Positions 8,490 to 16,066 of a stretch of DNA of 64,000 nt are shown here, one piece after another. Each line of letters opens with the position of its first letter. Position 1 is the stretch's first letter. Location: NCBI RefSeq assembly GCF_008330225.1, contig NZ_CP042466.1:372001-436000 (forward strand). The letters run 5' to 3'. The position numbers and the translations under genes were made by a program. This stretch comes from Geobacter sp. FeAm09 (GTDB lineage Bacteria > Desulfobacterota > Desulfuromonadia > Geobacterales > Pseudopelobacteraceae). The notes under the pieces were generated by a model that had not been told where the DNA came from, did not search any database, and was given only the letters and a program-made list of their open reading frames with translations.

Positions 8490-10748
8490 ATGAAAAAAGA
8501 ATGGAAAGTACAAAATGAAGATGGATCCTATACCGTCAGGACTTGCGGCTGGTCGCCGCCGGGTGACCATCCGGTTGGGTGCGGTATGTTTCTGCACGTC
8601 AAGAACGGCAGGCTGGAAAAGGTAGAGGGCGACCCCGAACATCCGATCACCAACGGCAGGCTCTGTGTCCGTTGTCTGACCTTGCCGGAGTACGTGCATC
8701 ATCCTTCTCGTATTACCTCCCCTATGAAAAGGGAATTCAAGGATCGCGGTAAGGACAAGTGGACCAAGATCTCCTGGGAAGAGGCATGGGATATCATCGT
8801 TCCCAAGGTCAAGCAGCTGAAAGCCGACCATGGGGCGGAATCCATCATCGTCTTCGGTGGTACCGGCCGCGAAGCGTGCTTGTACTATTACCCGCTCGGT
8901 TTTGCTTCACTCGGAACTCCCAACGTATGCTATCCCCTCAGCGGCTGGTCCTGCTACGGCCCCCGTTGCGCCATCACCGACTACATCCTCGGCGCCGGCT
9001 ACCCTGAGATCGATAACGCCGGTTACTATCCGGACCGTTATGACAACCCCGCATATACGTTGCCTAAATATATCATGGCATGGGGCAAGAACCCCCTCAT
9101 GTCGAACCCGGACGGCTTCTTCGGCCACTCCTACATCGACATGATGAAACGCGGCACCGAGCTGATCTGCATCGACCCGCGCATCACCTGGCTCGGTTCC
9201 CGGGCCAAATATGTCTGCCAGCTCCGTCCCGGTACGGATACCGCCCTTGCCCTGGGCTTCCTCAACGTCATCATCAACGAAGACCTGTATGACCATGACT
9301 TCGTCGATAACTGGACCTACGGCTTCGACGAGTTGAAAGAGCGTGTTCAGGAATATCCGCCCGAGAAAGTCGCGGAAATCACCTGGGTGCCGAAAGAAAA
9401 GATCATCGAAGTCGCCCGTCAGTTCGCGACCAGCAAGCCCTCCACCATCCAGTGGGGTCTGGCCGTGGACGAAAACCCGAACGGCGTCCAGCTGGGCCAC
9501 TGCATCCTGACCCTGGCCGCCATCACGGGCAACCTGGACGTTCCGGGCGGCATCACCCTCGGACCCCCGGCCGCCCTGCTCGGCAAGTGGCGCGTGGAAA
9601 CCCGCCGCAACCTGTCCGACGAGCTCTGGGACAAGCGTATCGGCGCCAAGGAATGGCCGGCACTCAGCACGGCTCTGGCCACCACCCATCCGGACGAAAC
9701 CCTGGATACCCTGGAAACGGACAAACCGTACAAACTGCGCATGGGCTGGTTCAACAGCAGTAACTTCATCACCCCGACCTGTTCCGTTGCGCCGCAGCGG
9801 TGGCACAAGGCCCTCCAGAAGCTCGAATTCTGCGTTGTGCAGGATTGCTTCATGACGCCGACCGCCATGGCATTCGGCGATATCTTCCTGCCGCTGCCGA
9901 CCTTTGCCGAGCATGACGGCGTCGTCATCACCCACTTCGGCCGTAACTCCGTGTTCCTCGGCGCCATCAACGAAGCGCTGCGCGTCGGCGACACCAAGTC
10001 CGACATCGAGGTCTGCATCGAGCTCGGCAAGAAGCTGCACCCGGATATGTGGCCGTTCGATGACGTGCCCGACTTCTTCACCAAGCAGATCCAGCCCGAA
10101 CTGGGCATCAGCTTCGACGACCTGCGGGAACTGGGCGTATACCAGCCGGCATACACCTACCGCAAGTTCGAAACGGGCGGTCTCCGTTCCGACGGCGAGC
10201 CGGGCTTCAACACGGTTACCGGCATGGTGGAACTGACCTCGACCCTGTTCGAAGCATGGGGCGACGATGCACTCCCCTACTTCAAAGAGCCGCCCTACAG
10301 CCCGATCAGCACGCCGGAGCTGTTCAGCCAGTACCCGCTGGTGCTTACCACCGGCGCACGTAAATTCACCTCGTTCCACTCCGAGCACCGGCATGTCGCC
10401 ACGCTGCGTGAGATCGATCCCGGCCCCATCGTCGAGATGCACCCGGATACCGCCAAGAACCTGGGCATCATCGAAGGCGATAGCGTCATGCTCGAGAACC
10501 CGTTCGGCAAATGCAAGATGAAGGCAAAGGTCACCCCGACCATCCATCCGAAGGTCGTTCACGCCACCCACGGCTGGTGGTTCCCTGAGAAAGAGGCCGA
10601 AGAGCCCAGTCTGTATGGTGTTTGGGAAGCCAACATCAACACCCTGGTGCCGCACAAACATATCGGGAAACTTGGTTTTGGCGCTCCGCTCAAACAGATG
10701 ATCTGCAAGGCTTACCGGGTGGATTCTGATTACACCTTTAGCCTGTAG
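8490..10748 (+). CDS. Molybdopterin (bis-MGD) oxidoreductase, catechol dehydroxylase/acetylene hydratase-like catalytic subunit
   Basis: This 752-residue DMSO reductase superfamily protein has no Tat signal and is therefore probably cytoplasmic. The N-terminal Fe-S region is odd: C19, H27, C31 and C59 replace the usual C-x2-C-x3-C-x27-C, so His may stand in for the second Cys. Candidate metal-ligand cysteines are C155 or C160 in GWSCYGPRC. A C-terminal pterin domain (LTTGARKFTSFHSEHRH, HGWWFPE) is present. It resembles enzymes of anaerobes that remove phenolic hydroxyls, and more distantly acetylene hydratase. It is followed by a two-cluster ferredoxin and driven by sigma-54 promoter P1. The start at 8490 has GGTGA at good spacing; ATG at 8478 is possible but abuts its ribosome site. 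The substrate is not determinable. Confidence 0.82.
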   Translation: MKKEWKVQNEDGSYTVRTCGWSPPGDHPVGCGMFLHVKNGRLEKVEGDPEHPITNGRLCVRCLTLPEYVHHPSRITSPMKREFKDRGKDKWTKISWEEAWDIIVPKVKQLKADHGAESIIVFGGTGREACLYYYPLGFASLGTPNVCYPLSGWSCYGPRCAITDYILGAGYPEIDNAGYYPDRYDNPAYTLPKYIMAWGKNPLMSNPDGFFGHSYIDMMKRGTELICIDPRITWLGSRAKYVCQLRPGTDTALALGFLNVIINEDLYDHDFVDNWTYGFDELKERVQEYPPEKVAEITWVPKEKIIEVARQFATSKPSTIQWGLAVDENPNGVQLGHCILTLAAITGNLDVPGGITLGPPAALLGKWRVETRRNLSDELWDKRIGAKEWPALSTALATTHPDETLDTLETDKPYKLRMGWFNSSNFITPTCSVAPQRWHKALQKLEFCVVQDCFMTPTAMAFGDIFLPLPTFAEHDGVVITHFGRNSVFLGAINEALRVGDTKSDIEVCIELGKKLHPDMWPFDDVPDFFTKQIQPELGISFDDLRELGVYQPAYTYRKFETGGLRSDGEPGFNTVTGMVELTSTLFEAWGDDALPYFKEPPYSPISTPELFSQYPLVLTTGARKFTSFHSEHRHVATLREIDPGPIVEMHPDTAKNLGIIEGDSVMLENPFGKCKMKAKVTPTIHPKVVHATHGWWFPEKEAEEPSLYGVWEANINTLVPHKHIGKLGFGAPLKQMICKAYRVDSDYTFSL

Positions 10749-10760
10749 TTGCTCGGTAAT

Positions 10761-10786
10761 ACCCCCCCCGTGCTGCCGGGGGGGTA
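10761..10786 (+). other. GC hairpin between molybdoenzyme and its ferredoxin gene
   Basis: ACCCCCCC pairs with GGGGGGGT around a loop of about ten nucleotides (CGTGCTGCCG), with no T tract. Its position within an operon suggests mRNA stabilisation or partial attenuation that sets the subunit ratio. Confidence 0.5.
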
Positions 10787-10822
10787 ACTTAACAGAAATA
10801 ATTGAGACTGGAGGCAAAACAA

Positions 10823-11161
10823 ATGTCTAAGCGCAACGGATTGTTGATAGATTACCAATACTGCACAGGCTGCCACAGCTGTGAAGTTTCCTGCAAAAAC
10901 GAGCACAAGATTCCGCGTGGCCAATGGGGCATCAAGATGACCGAGGTTGGCCCCTTCCAGATCACCGCCGATAAGTGGGAATGGAACTACGTCGCCGTTC
11001 CGACCCAGCTCTGCGACCTCTGCGCCGACCGGGTCGCCGAAGGCAAAGTGCCCTCGTGCGTTCTCCACTGCCTGGGCGGATGCATGGAATACGGCACGGT
11101 TGACGAACTTGCCAAGAAGATGCAGGAAAAAGGCAAAAAAGTCGCCCTCTTTGCGCCCTAA
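10823..11161 (+). CDS. Small [4Fe-4S] ferredoxin-like electron transfer subunit
   Basis: The 112-residue protein has two cysteine groups: CTGCHSCEVSC near residues 12-22 and CDLCADRV-x6-C-x3-C near 59-78. These fit two [4Fe-4S] clusters as in truncated DMSO-reductase beta subunits. It lies in the P1 operon, 74 nt after the molybdoenzyme, with GGAGG before ATG. It would pass electrons between a donor and the catalytic subunit. No membrane anchor is encoded with it, unlike the 19.4-kb complex, so this pair may be soluble. Confidence 0.82.
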   Translation: MSKRNGLLIDYQYCTGCHSCEVSCKNEHKIPRGQWGIKMTEVGPFQITADKWEWNYVAVPTQLCDLCADRVAEGKVPSCVLHCLGGCMEYGTVDELAKKMQEKGKKVALFAP

Positions 11162-11200
11162 GCGCAGGAGAAGTACGGTATAGTGCAGGATGTAACACAA

Positions 11201-11229
11201 GAGCCCCTCTGGATATGAGGGGCTCCTTT
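11201..11229 (+). terminator. Rho-independent terminator of the P1 operon
   Basis: GAGCCCCTC pairs with GAGGGGCTC with a short loop, followed by CTTT and A-rich sequence. It lies 40 nt after the ferredoxin gene, before the convergent Cys-rich gene. Confidence 0.75.
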
Positions 11230-11249
11230 AAAAAGAACGCGCGGTTGTG

Positions 11250-11528
11250 TCAATCGTTATTGTCGTCCAGCGGGGTGTGATACTTGCACGCTTCGATTGG
11301 CGCCCCCTTCTCGACGGCCTTTTTATGCTTGTTGCAGGGGGTGGCGCACATCTTCCCGATATAGAGGCACATGACCGGTGTGGGCTTCGGCAGCTCCGGC
11401 AAGACGGTGCCGCACCGTTTGCAGGTCTTCAGTTCGGGAAAGCAGTAGGTGTTGCAGGTAGGGCATTTGAACGGTTTTGGTTTTGGCGGCTTGCAGCCGC
11501 CGCAATAAGGATTGCATGACCAGCACAT
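11250..11528 (-). CDS. Cysteine-rich zinc-ribbon-like small protein
   Basis: This 92-residue protein has many cysteines: an N-terminal CWSCNPYCGGC cluster, then CPTC-x4-C-x4-CKRC (a zinc-ribbon or rubredoxin-like pair), and later C residues in MCLYIGKMCATPC. A proline/lysine-rich hinge (KPPKPKPF) separates the parts. ATG at 11528 is chosen because AAAGG lies 7 nt upstream; an ATG seven codons further out lacks a ribosome site. It may bind metal or Fe-S clusters. No named family recognised. The CDGSH protein at 35.2 kb has a similar CPNC/CPFC ribbon. Confidence 0.65.
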   Translation of the reverse strand: MCWSCNPYCGGCKPPKPKPFKCPTCNTYCFPELKTCKRCGTVLPELPKPTPVMCLYIGKMCATPCNKHKKAVEKGAPIEACKYHTPLDDNND

Positions 11529-11846
11529 AGTACTACCTTTCGAGATCAATTTGATTTATGAAGTTTCGGTTGATAAATATTATTTTGCAGCTATTTTACC
11601 GTCTACATATTACGTATTATAGGTATGCTTATAATGTGAGTCAACAGCTTATGGTAAAATAGTTGACTAGCTGCAGCTGTTATGTATAATAAATCAACTC
11701 AACTTATGCAGATTAAGTCAACATGTTTTATTTTTTTGTAAACTGATCTGTCAATAATACATCAAAAGCCTTATTGCAAGTTTGGTGTTATTGAAGGTCG
11801 GGCTTTCTGCAAAGTTGGGAAATTAAACCGAAAAGGAGATGGGAAA
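11529..11846. other. AT-rich intergenic region with repeated GTCAAC/AGTTGAC elements
   Basis: These 318 nt lie between a minus-strand and a plus-strand small gene, so the region should hold divergent promoters. The sequence GTCAAC or its complement occurs several times (near 11639, 11663, 11693 and 11717), suggesting a binding-site array. I found neither a GG-N10-GC sigma-54 element nor the paired activator motif of the P1-P8 set here. Confidence 0.35.
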
Positions 11847-12053
11847 ATGGCTGACGATCAAACGACAAACGTACCACCGCGCAAGAAGATTGAAAAACCC
11901 CTCAATCCGCTGGCCGCAAAACCGGGCCAGAAGTATGACTCCGTAAAATTTCAGCCTACCAAAGAATATGATGGCGGGAAGCTGAAGGACAGTGGCGACA
12001 AGACGATCGGCGGGATCGACGTCGTCGAGGAAGCTGCGAAACAAAAGCAGTAG
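11847..12053 (+). CDS. Small basic hypothetical protein (family A)
   Basis: This 68-residue polar, lysine/proline-rich protein has no signal peptide or membrane segment and is probably mostly unstructured. A strong ribosome site (AAAAGGAG) precedes the ATG. Its first half, with MAD-Q, the basic PRKK stretch and the PLAAKPGQKYDS box, is shared with the 30-residue peptide encoded at 14989-15081, which makes a conserved small protein family likely. A hairpin (ATGCCATCC...GGCAT, about 12062-12081) follows. Function unknown. Confidence 0.6.
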   Translation: MADDQTTNVPPRKKIEKPLNPLAAKPGQKYDSVKFQPTKEYDGGKLKDSGDKTIGGIDVVEEAAKQKQ

Positions 12054-12313
12054 TGAGGGCGCATGCCATCCATGATGGCATATCCATCGGCTTCAGGTTT
12101 AGTTGCTGCTGTAATATAGATTTTGCACAATGCAATGCAGCCTATTGGTTGATTGGTCGCGTTCCCAGCCGGCATCCGGTCTCTGCGGAGACACGTTGAG
12201 GGTGCGGTGGGTAATGCGGCGGTCATGATAGGCTGCATTTGTTTTTGCCGGCTTTTCCCGTGCTTGCATCCTGGCGTCCCCGTCGCTTCTTGTCCCCGCC
12301 CCGTTTCCCCGAT

Positions 12314-12428
12314 TTATCGTTTTGAGAAAGACACTGTCAAAACAAGAATCACGAAAAACGCTCGTTAATGATATCCGTAACAATTAGGCAGAGTTGGGCG
12401 AATTTTACGTACTGGTATATTCGTTGCA
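12314..12428 (+). promoter_or_regulatory. P2: tandem activator sites plus sigma-54 promoter for the DUF2064 cassette
   Basis: Site 1 is TTATCGTTTTGAGAA (12314-12328). Site 2 is CTGTCAAAACAAGAA (12334-12348), 20 bp apart. The promoter is TGGTATATTCGTTGCA (12413-12428), with GG and GC 10 bp apart. The gap from site 2 to GG is 66 bp, identical to P1. The expected transcript start is near 12440, about 175 nt before the first gene. Confidence 0.85.
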
Positions 12429-12614
12429 TTTGCCTGTGCAGCGGCATGTGTTGGCCTGGCAGTGCCCACCCGGCAGCAGGAGTGCGGCGGCAGCCCGCCC
12501 CGTTACGGCACGGAAGGGCGCCCATCCTTTGACGGCACGACCGGATTGATTTCACGGTACCGGTGAGATACCATATTGCAGGAGAAATTCTTACTACAGG
12601 AAAGGATGGCACCA

Positions 12615-12938
12615 ATGTTCACAACGAAATTCGAGGGTAACGACCTTACGATCAATATCGAGGAAACGGCGCAAAAGGCGCTGCTGGCGAAAGGCATTAA
12701 CCCGGTCGAGGTTTCCCGGCTGATCGAGAGTTTCGCCGGCAAGATGCTTTCCTCGAAAAAAGACGAACAGCTTCAGATATCCAACGCCGATACGGGCGCC
12801 AGTTTTGGGCTTGACGTGAAGTGGGAATCGGATACCAAGGCAACGGTTGAGGTGTCGATCATCAATCTCGACAATCTTACCCTTGACGGAAAACCGAAAG
12901 CCAAGGTCAACCTGGCAGAGCTTGCCGCAAAAGAATAG
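12615..12938 (+). CDS. Small hypothetical protein (family B), first gene of P2 operon
   Basis: This 107-residue acidic cytoplasmic protein has no cysteine, signal or membrane segment. It is clearly paralogous to the protein at 13953-14240: both share V-RL-ESF-K-L-K, then GAS-LD-WESD and a valine-rich strand. An AGGAAAGGA ribosome site supports this start; ATG at 12606 is an alternative. The two copies flank a DUF2064 glycosyltransferase. It could be a helix-then-beta binding module. No known family recognised. Confidence 0.65.
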   Translation: MFTTKFEGNDLTINIEETAQKALLAKGINPVEVSRLIESFAGKMLSSKKDEQLQISNADTGASFGLDVKWESDTKATVEVSIINLDNLTLDGKPKAKVNLAELAAKE

Positions 12939-13041
12939 CAAGGCGCACTGATGCAGTGTCTCGGCGGTTTGATCTGAAGATGCGGTGCCCTGATGGCATA
13001 AGGCGTGGCGCGGAAATCGACTGGTACGGGGGTGGCGGGCA

Positions 13042-13872
13042 GTGGTAAACGCGGTTGTGGTATTCACGAAGGTCCCCAAGGCCGGCGAAACAAAGACGCG
13101 GCTGACTACGGAGCGGGGCGGGGTTCTGGCTCCTGAGGATGCCAGGGATTTCTATGAGGCCTGCCTGCTGGATGTGCTCGACAGTTGCATGGCAGCGGCA
13201 TGCAGCGATGTGTACGTGTGCCACAACTCGGATGGGGACGGCGCCTATCTGCGGCAGATGCTGGACAAGGTTGCCGACCCCCGCGCCATAAAGGAGGTTT
13301 TCCCCGATAGGGGGGGCACCTTCGACAAGGGGATGCAGTATGCCGTGGATTATATCCTGAAAGGCGAAGGGGCAGGCCGGCGGGCCGATGCGGTCCTGAT
13401 CGTCGGGGGCGATATGCCTTCGCTGCAGCCGGCTACGGTCCGGGAGGCATTTCGAAAACTCGAGCGCCTGGCGTCCCGAGGCGCCGGATCGGGAGACGGC
13501 GCGCCTGGCCGGCGCATAGGACCGGCCATGGTTGTCTCCGCCGATCAGGAGTGCGGTTTCAACCTTCTGGGCTATACCTGGTCAACGCCCTTCGATTTTG
13601 ATGGCGTATTTTACAATCAGGATGGCGTCACTGCGCTGGACATGGTTTCATACAAGGCAAAGGACCGGGGAATCCCCCTCGGTATCCTGGAAATCGTTCC
13701 GGATATCGATGTTGTCGTGGATTTTGCCGGTTTCATCTCCGTGGTGAAAACCATGCAGCTGGCGGCGAGGTACGACTCGGCCATTTCGTTGCCCGCACGA
13801 ACCATTCAAGCCCTGGAGGCGCTGGGGCTCGAGGCTTCCGCCCCGGTACCCGACGGATACCGGGCGGCGTGA
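13042..13872 (+). CDS. DUF2064 (TIGR04282-type) glycosyltransferase-like protein
   Basis: The 276-residue protein has the nucleotide-sugar-transferase-like N-terminus VVVFTKVPKAGETKTRL, a later VGGDMPSLQPATV (the metal/nucleotide-binding region of the GT-A fold) and a GV-FYNQDGVTALDM stretch. This family is described as a glycosyltransferase of arsenosugar-type biosynthesis and is distantly MobA/CofC-like. The start is GTG after a G-rich ribosome site. It lies in the P2 operon between two related small proteins. A paralogue is at 63279-64000 with the same DGD/GGD, VGGD(M/I)P and VFYNQDG motifs. The substrate is unknown; a role linked to the molybdoenzyme regulon is only inferred from the promoter. 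Confidence 0.78.
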   Translation: MVNAVVVFTKVPKAGETKTRLTTERGGVLAPEDARDFYEACLLDVLDSCMAAACSDVYVCHNSDGDGAYLRQMLDKVADPRAIKEVFPDRGGTFDKGMQYAVDYILKGEGAGRRADAVLIVGGDMPSLQPATVREAFRKLERLASRGAGSGDGAPGRRIGPAMVVSADQECGFNLLGYTWSTPFDFDGVFYNQDGVTALDMVSYKAKDRGIPLGILEIVPDIDVVVDFAGFISVVKTMQLAARYDSAISLPARTIQALEALGLEASAPVPDGYRAA

Positions 13873-13952
13873 CGAGGGCGCAAGCAGCAACCGCCCGCAA
13901 CATTCTTCACCGGCAGAACGATTGATACCATGAGAAAGGAAGGACTATCACG

Positions 13953-14240
13953 ATGGAACAGACAAAATACGATTGCGGCAACCTGAGGGTTGTGATGGAG
14001 GACGCTTTGGTAGCCAGCCTCACGGACCGGGGGGTTATGGTCGATGAAGTCAAGCGGTTGGTCGAAAGTTTCGGGAACAAGCTGCTGATGACGAAAGCCG
14101 CCGGCGAGATCGACTTTACCAACAAGACTTCGGGCGCCAGCATGAAGCTCGACATGCAGTGGGAGTCCGACATATCGGCTGTGGTGTATGTCAAGGAAGT
14201 GAACATGGAAGGCAAGAAGCGCGAAGTCGCCGTGAATTGA
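13953..14240 (+). CDS. Small hypothetical protein (family B), second copy
   Basis: This 95-residue protein is paralogous to the one at 12615-12938 through VDEVKRLVESFGNK, then SGAS-KLDMQWESD and a C-terminal beta-like stretch. AAAGGAAGG precedes the ATG. It is the last gene of the P2 unit and is followed by a long hairpin. Having both copies around one glycosyltransferase suggests they form a complex or serve as its acceptors, but nothing in the sequence proves this. Confidence 0.65.
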   Translation: MEQTKYDCGNLRVVMEDALVASLTDRGVMVDEVKRLVESFGNKLLMTKAAGEIDFTNKTSGASMKLDMQWESDISAVVYVKEVNMEGKKREVAVN

Positions 14241-14300
14241 TGTCCGGCTGCGGGCCGGCCCGGTTTGTGGCTGGTCCCGACACCCTGGGGTAGCGGCGTC

Positions 14301-14332
14301 GCCGGCGGTATGGTGTTCTTCATGCCGCCGGC
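14301..14332 (+). terminator. Hairpin at the end of the P2 operon
   Basis: GCCGGCGGTATG pairs with CATGCCGCCGGC around an 8-nt loop. No T tract follows, so it may be a Rho-assisted end or an mRNA protector. The rest of 14241-14675 shows no convincing gene. Confidence 0.5.
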
Positions 14333-14675
14333 GGCCGGTGGCCCCTTTGGCCTGTGCCCGGTGAGGATTGCAGAAGACGCAGGGTACCCGGTACCGTGCG
14401 GGATGCTGTGATGCTGCTTGAACCATCTGCAGGCCATGCCTTCTCTGCAATCGCGCCAACCCCCACCCGTTTTCGATCTCCACGGTCTGGCCGTCCGCTG
14501 CACGAGCGGTGGGTCACGTCCTTCCCCGGCAGCGGACAAACCGCTACCCTTCCCCTGTGCGTCTCACCTCTATCCCGCTGTATCCCCGTTCTCCCGACGA
14601 TTTTTTGTTTCCCGTTTTTCCTGCGTATCCCGCAGCGGCAATAATAGTGTCATCAATATGTTGTCCTCCCGTGTC

Positions 14676-14790
14676 TTTTCAAATTGAGAGATGCCTTATC
14701 ATATAAAGAACATTTACGGGGATTTGATCCGTATAAATTTAATAAAATCGGCATGTTGAATGCTGTTTTGTGCGTGGCATATTCGTTGCA
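14676..14790 (+). promoter_or_regulatory. P3: tandem activator sites plus sigma-54 promoter for a 30-residue peptide gene
   Basis: Site 1 is TTTTCAAATTGAGAG (14676-14690). Site 2 is TTATCATATAAAGAA (14696-14710), 20 bp apart. The promoter is TGGCATATTCGTTGCA (14775-14790), with site 2 to GG at 66 bp. The first open frame downstream with a good ribosome site is the small peptide at 14989. Confidence 0.87.
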
Positions 14791-14988
14791 CTAAAAATTG
14801 CAATCCAAGGTGGCTGTCCTCTTTGGAGGTAGTTTGGAAGTCAGCCGACAGTAGATATGTGGCGGGGTGCAGTCTAACGTGTGCCGCCAGCAAGGTTAGT
14901 GACCATAAGGCCTCTCATATAAACGTTTTGAACAGAAGCAAGCCGCCTACAGAGGTTGAGTAATCAAACTGAAAAGGAGGTGACGAGA

Positions 14989-15081
14989 ATGGCTGACAAC
15001 CAAAAAAGAAAGGAGCCACGACACAAAAAAACTATCAGCCCATTAACCCGGAAGTACGGCCAGAAGTATGGTTCGACGTGA
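14989..15081 (+). CDS. 30-residue basic peptide (family A, short form)
   Basis: ATG follows a near-perfect ribosome site, AAAAGGAGGTGA. The product, rich in lysine and arginine, ends in LTRKYGQKYGST. It matches the start and the KPGQKYDS box of the 68-residue protein at 11847. The upstream bases are also similar (AACTGAAAAGGAGGTGA versus AACCGAAAAGGAGATGG), so this is a real paralogue rather than chance. It may be naturally short or a truncated copy. It is the only gene clearly in the P3 unit before the TetR gene. Confidence 0.6.
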   Translation: MADNQKRKEPRHKKTISPLTRKYGQKYGST

Positions 15082-15202
15082 TACGGGCAGGCCGGGTGAC
15101 GCCAAGCGGCAAGACTGGGCGTTCCGGTAAAAGAATGAACTGAAAGCTGATACATACGGCTGGCAACATGTTTAATGACTTCACGCCCTACATTTTTATT
15201 CG

Positions 15203-15235
15203 TTTGGTACCATTGAAACTATATTGGTACCATAA
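15203..15235. promoter_or_regulatory. Paired GGTACC operator before the TetR gene
   Basis: Two TTGGTACCAT elements (15204-15213 and 15224-15233) are each centred on the palindrome GGTACC. They lie 20 bp apart, 16 nt before the GTG start of the TetR-family gene. The position is typical of an autoregulatory operator. Confidence 0.6.
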
Positions 15236-15250
15236 AGTTAGGGGGTAGCA

Positions 15251-15841
15251 GTGCGGGATGTGATTGTGATTAAGGCGTTGCAACAAATCAACGAGCAGGG
15301 ACTCAAGTTTACAACGGCCGGACTGGCGCAAAAATTGGGAGTAAGCAAAAGGGCGCTCTATCAACATTTCAATTCCAAGGAGGATCTTTTGGGAGCGGTC
15401 TTCGATTCAATTCTCAATGACCTGCGGCAGCAGATCAGCCGTATCGCTCTTGATGAACACCTGGACTCCGTCGAAAAGTTGAAAGCTTTGATGTTGGCAT
15501 CACCGAAGGCACTGGGGCCCCTCACTGAACAGGTTCTCAACGATGTCAGAAGATTTATGCCGAACCAGTGGGAAAAATTCGAAAAATATTTTGAGGATAA
15601 ATGGGAAAAGATTGAACTCGTGATTAACCAGGGAGTTGAAAGAGGTTTGTTCAGACCGGTAAATCTCACTATCTTGCAGAAGATATATATGGGTACCGTT
15701 GAAAAACTGTCTGACTTCAACTTTCTCATGCAGAACAACAGTACATTGCGAAATGCTATTACCGAAACTGCCGAAATATTGATTTACGGTATTATGGCCC
15801 CGGATTGCCGGGATACTCACCCTTCAGCGCAAGCCCTGTGA
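15251..15841 (+). CDS. TetR/AcrR family transcriptional regulator
   Basis: The 196-residue protein has the N-terminal TetR helix-turn-helix (TTAGLAQKLGVSKRALYQHFNSKEDLL, about residues 17-43) and a divergent all-helical ligand domain. It starts with GTG after AGGGGGT. The paired GGTACC sites just upstream are the likely operator. The next gene encodes an aromatic-acid-type MFS carrier, which this regulator may control; no second GGTACC pair was noticed before that gene, so co-transcription or another site is possible. The ligand is unknown. Confidence 0.85.
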   Translation: MRDVIVIKALQQINEQGLKFTTAGLAQKLGVSKRALYQHFNSKEDLLGAVFDSILNDLRQQISRIALDEHLDSVEKLKALMLASPKALGPLTEQVLNDVRRFMPNQWEKFEKYFEDKWEKIELVINQGVERGLFRPVNLTILQKIYMGTVEKLSDFNFLMQNNSTLRNAITETAEILIYGIMAPDCRDTHPSAQAL

Positions 15842-16066
15842 GGGCAGGTTGGCTTGCCTGGAGCGGAAATACGCAGGGGTTTTACGGGCCAGTCGTGTCC
15901 TGCGGAATATTCACAGGCAATCCGTTTTCAGGAAACATGTTTTATGCAATCGGCAGCCGGCGCCCGTGTGCGACTGGCTGCAACACCGACAGGCAGTGAT
16001 TGTTGTTGGCTTCAGCAATTTGAATAATGGCAAGGAATTCGATTCCCACTCTCAAGGAGGTCAGGT

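Noticed and set aside
8907-10817. Minus-strand open frame of 636 codons
   Set aside because: Antisense to the P1 molybdoenzyme; composition bias only.
15847-15860. GG-N10-GC pattern upstream of the AAHS carrier
   Set aside because: The -12 box is poor and there is no paired activator motif upstream, so it was not called a sigma-54 promoter.
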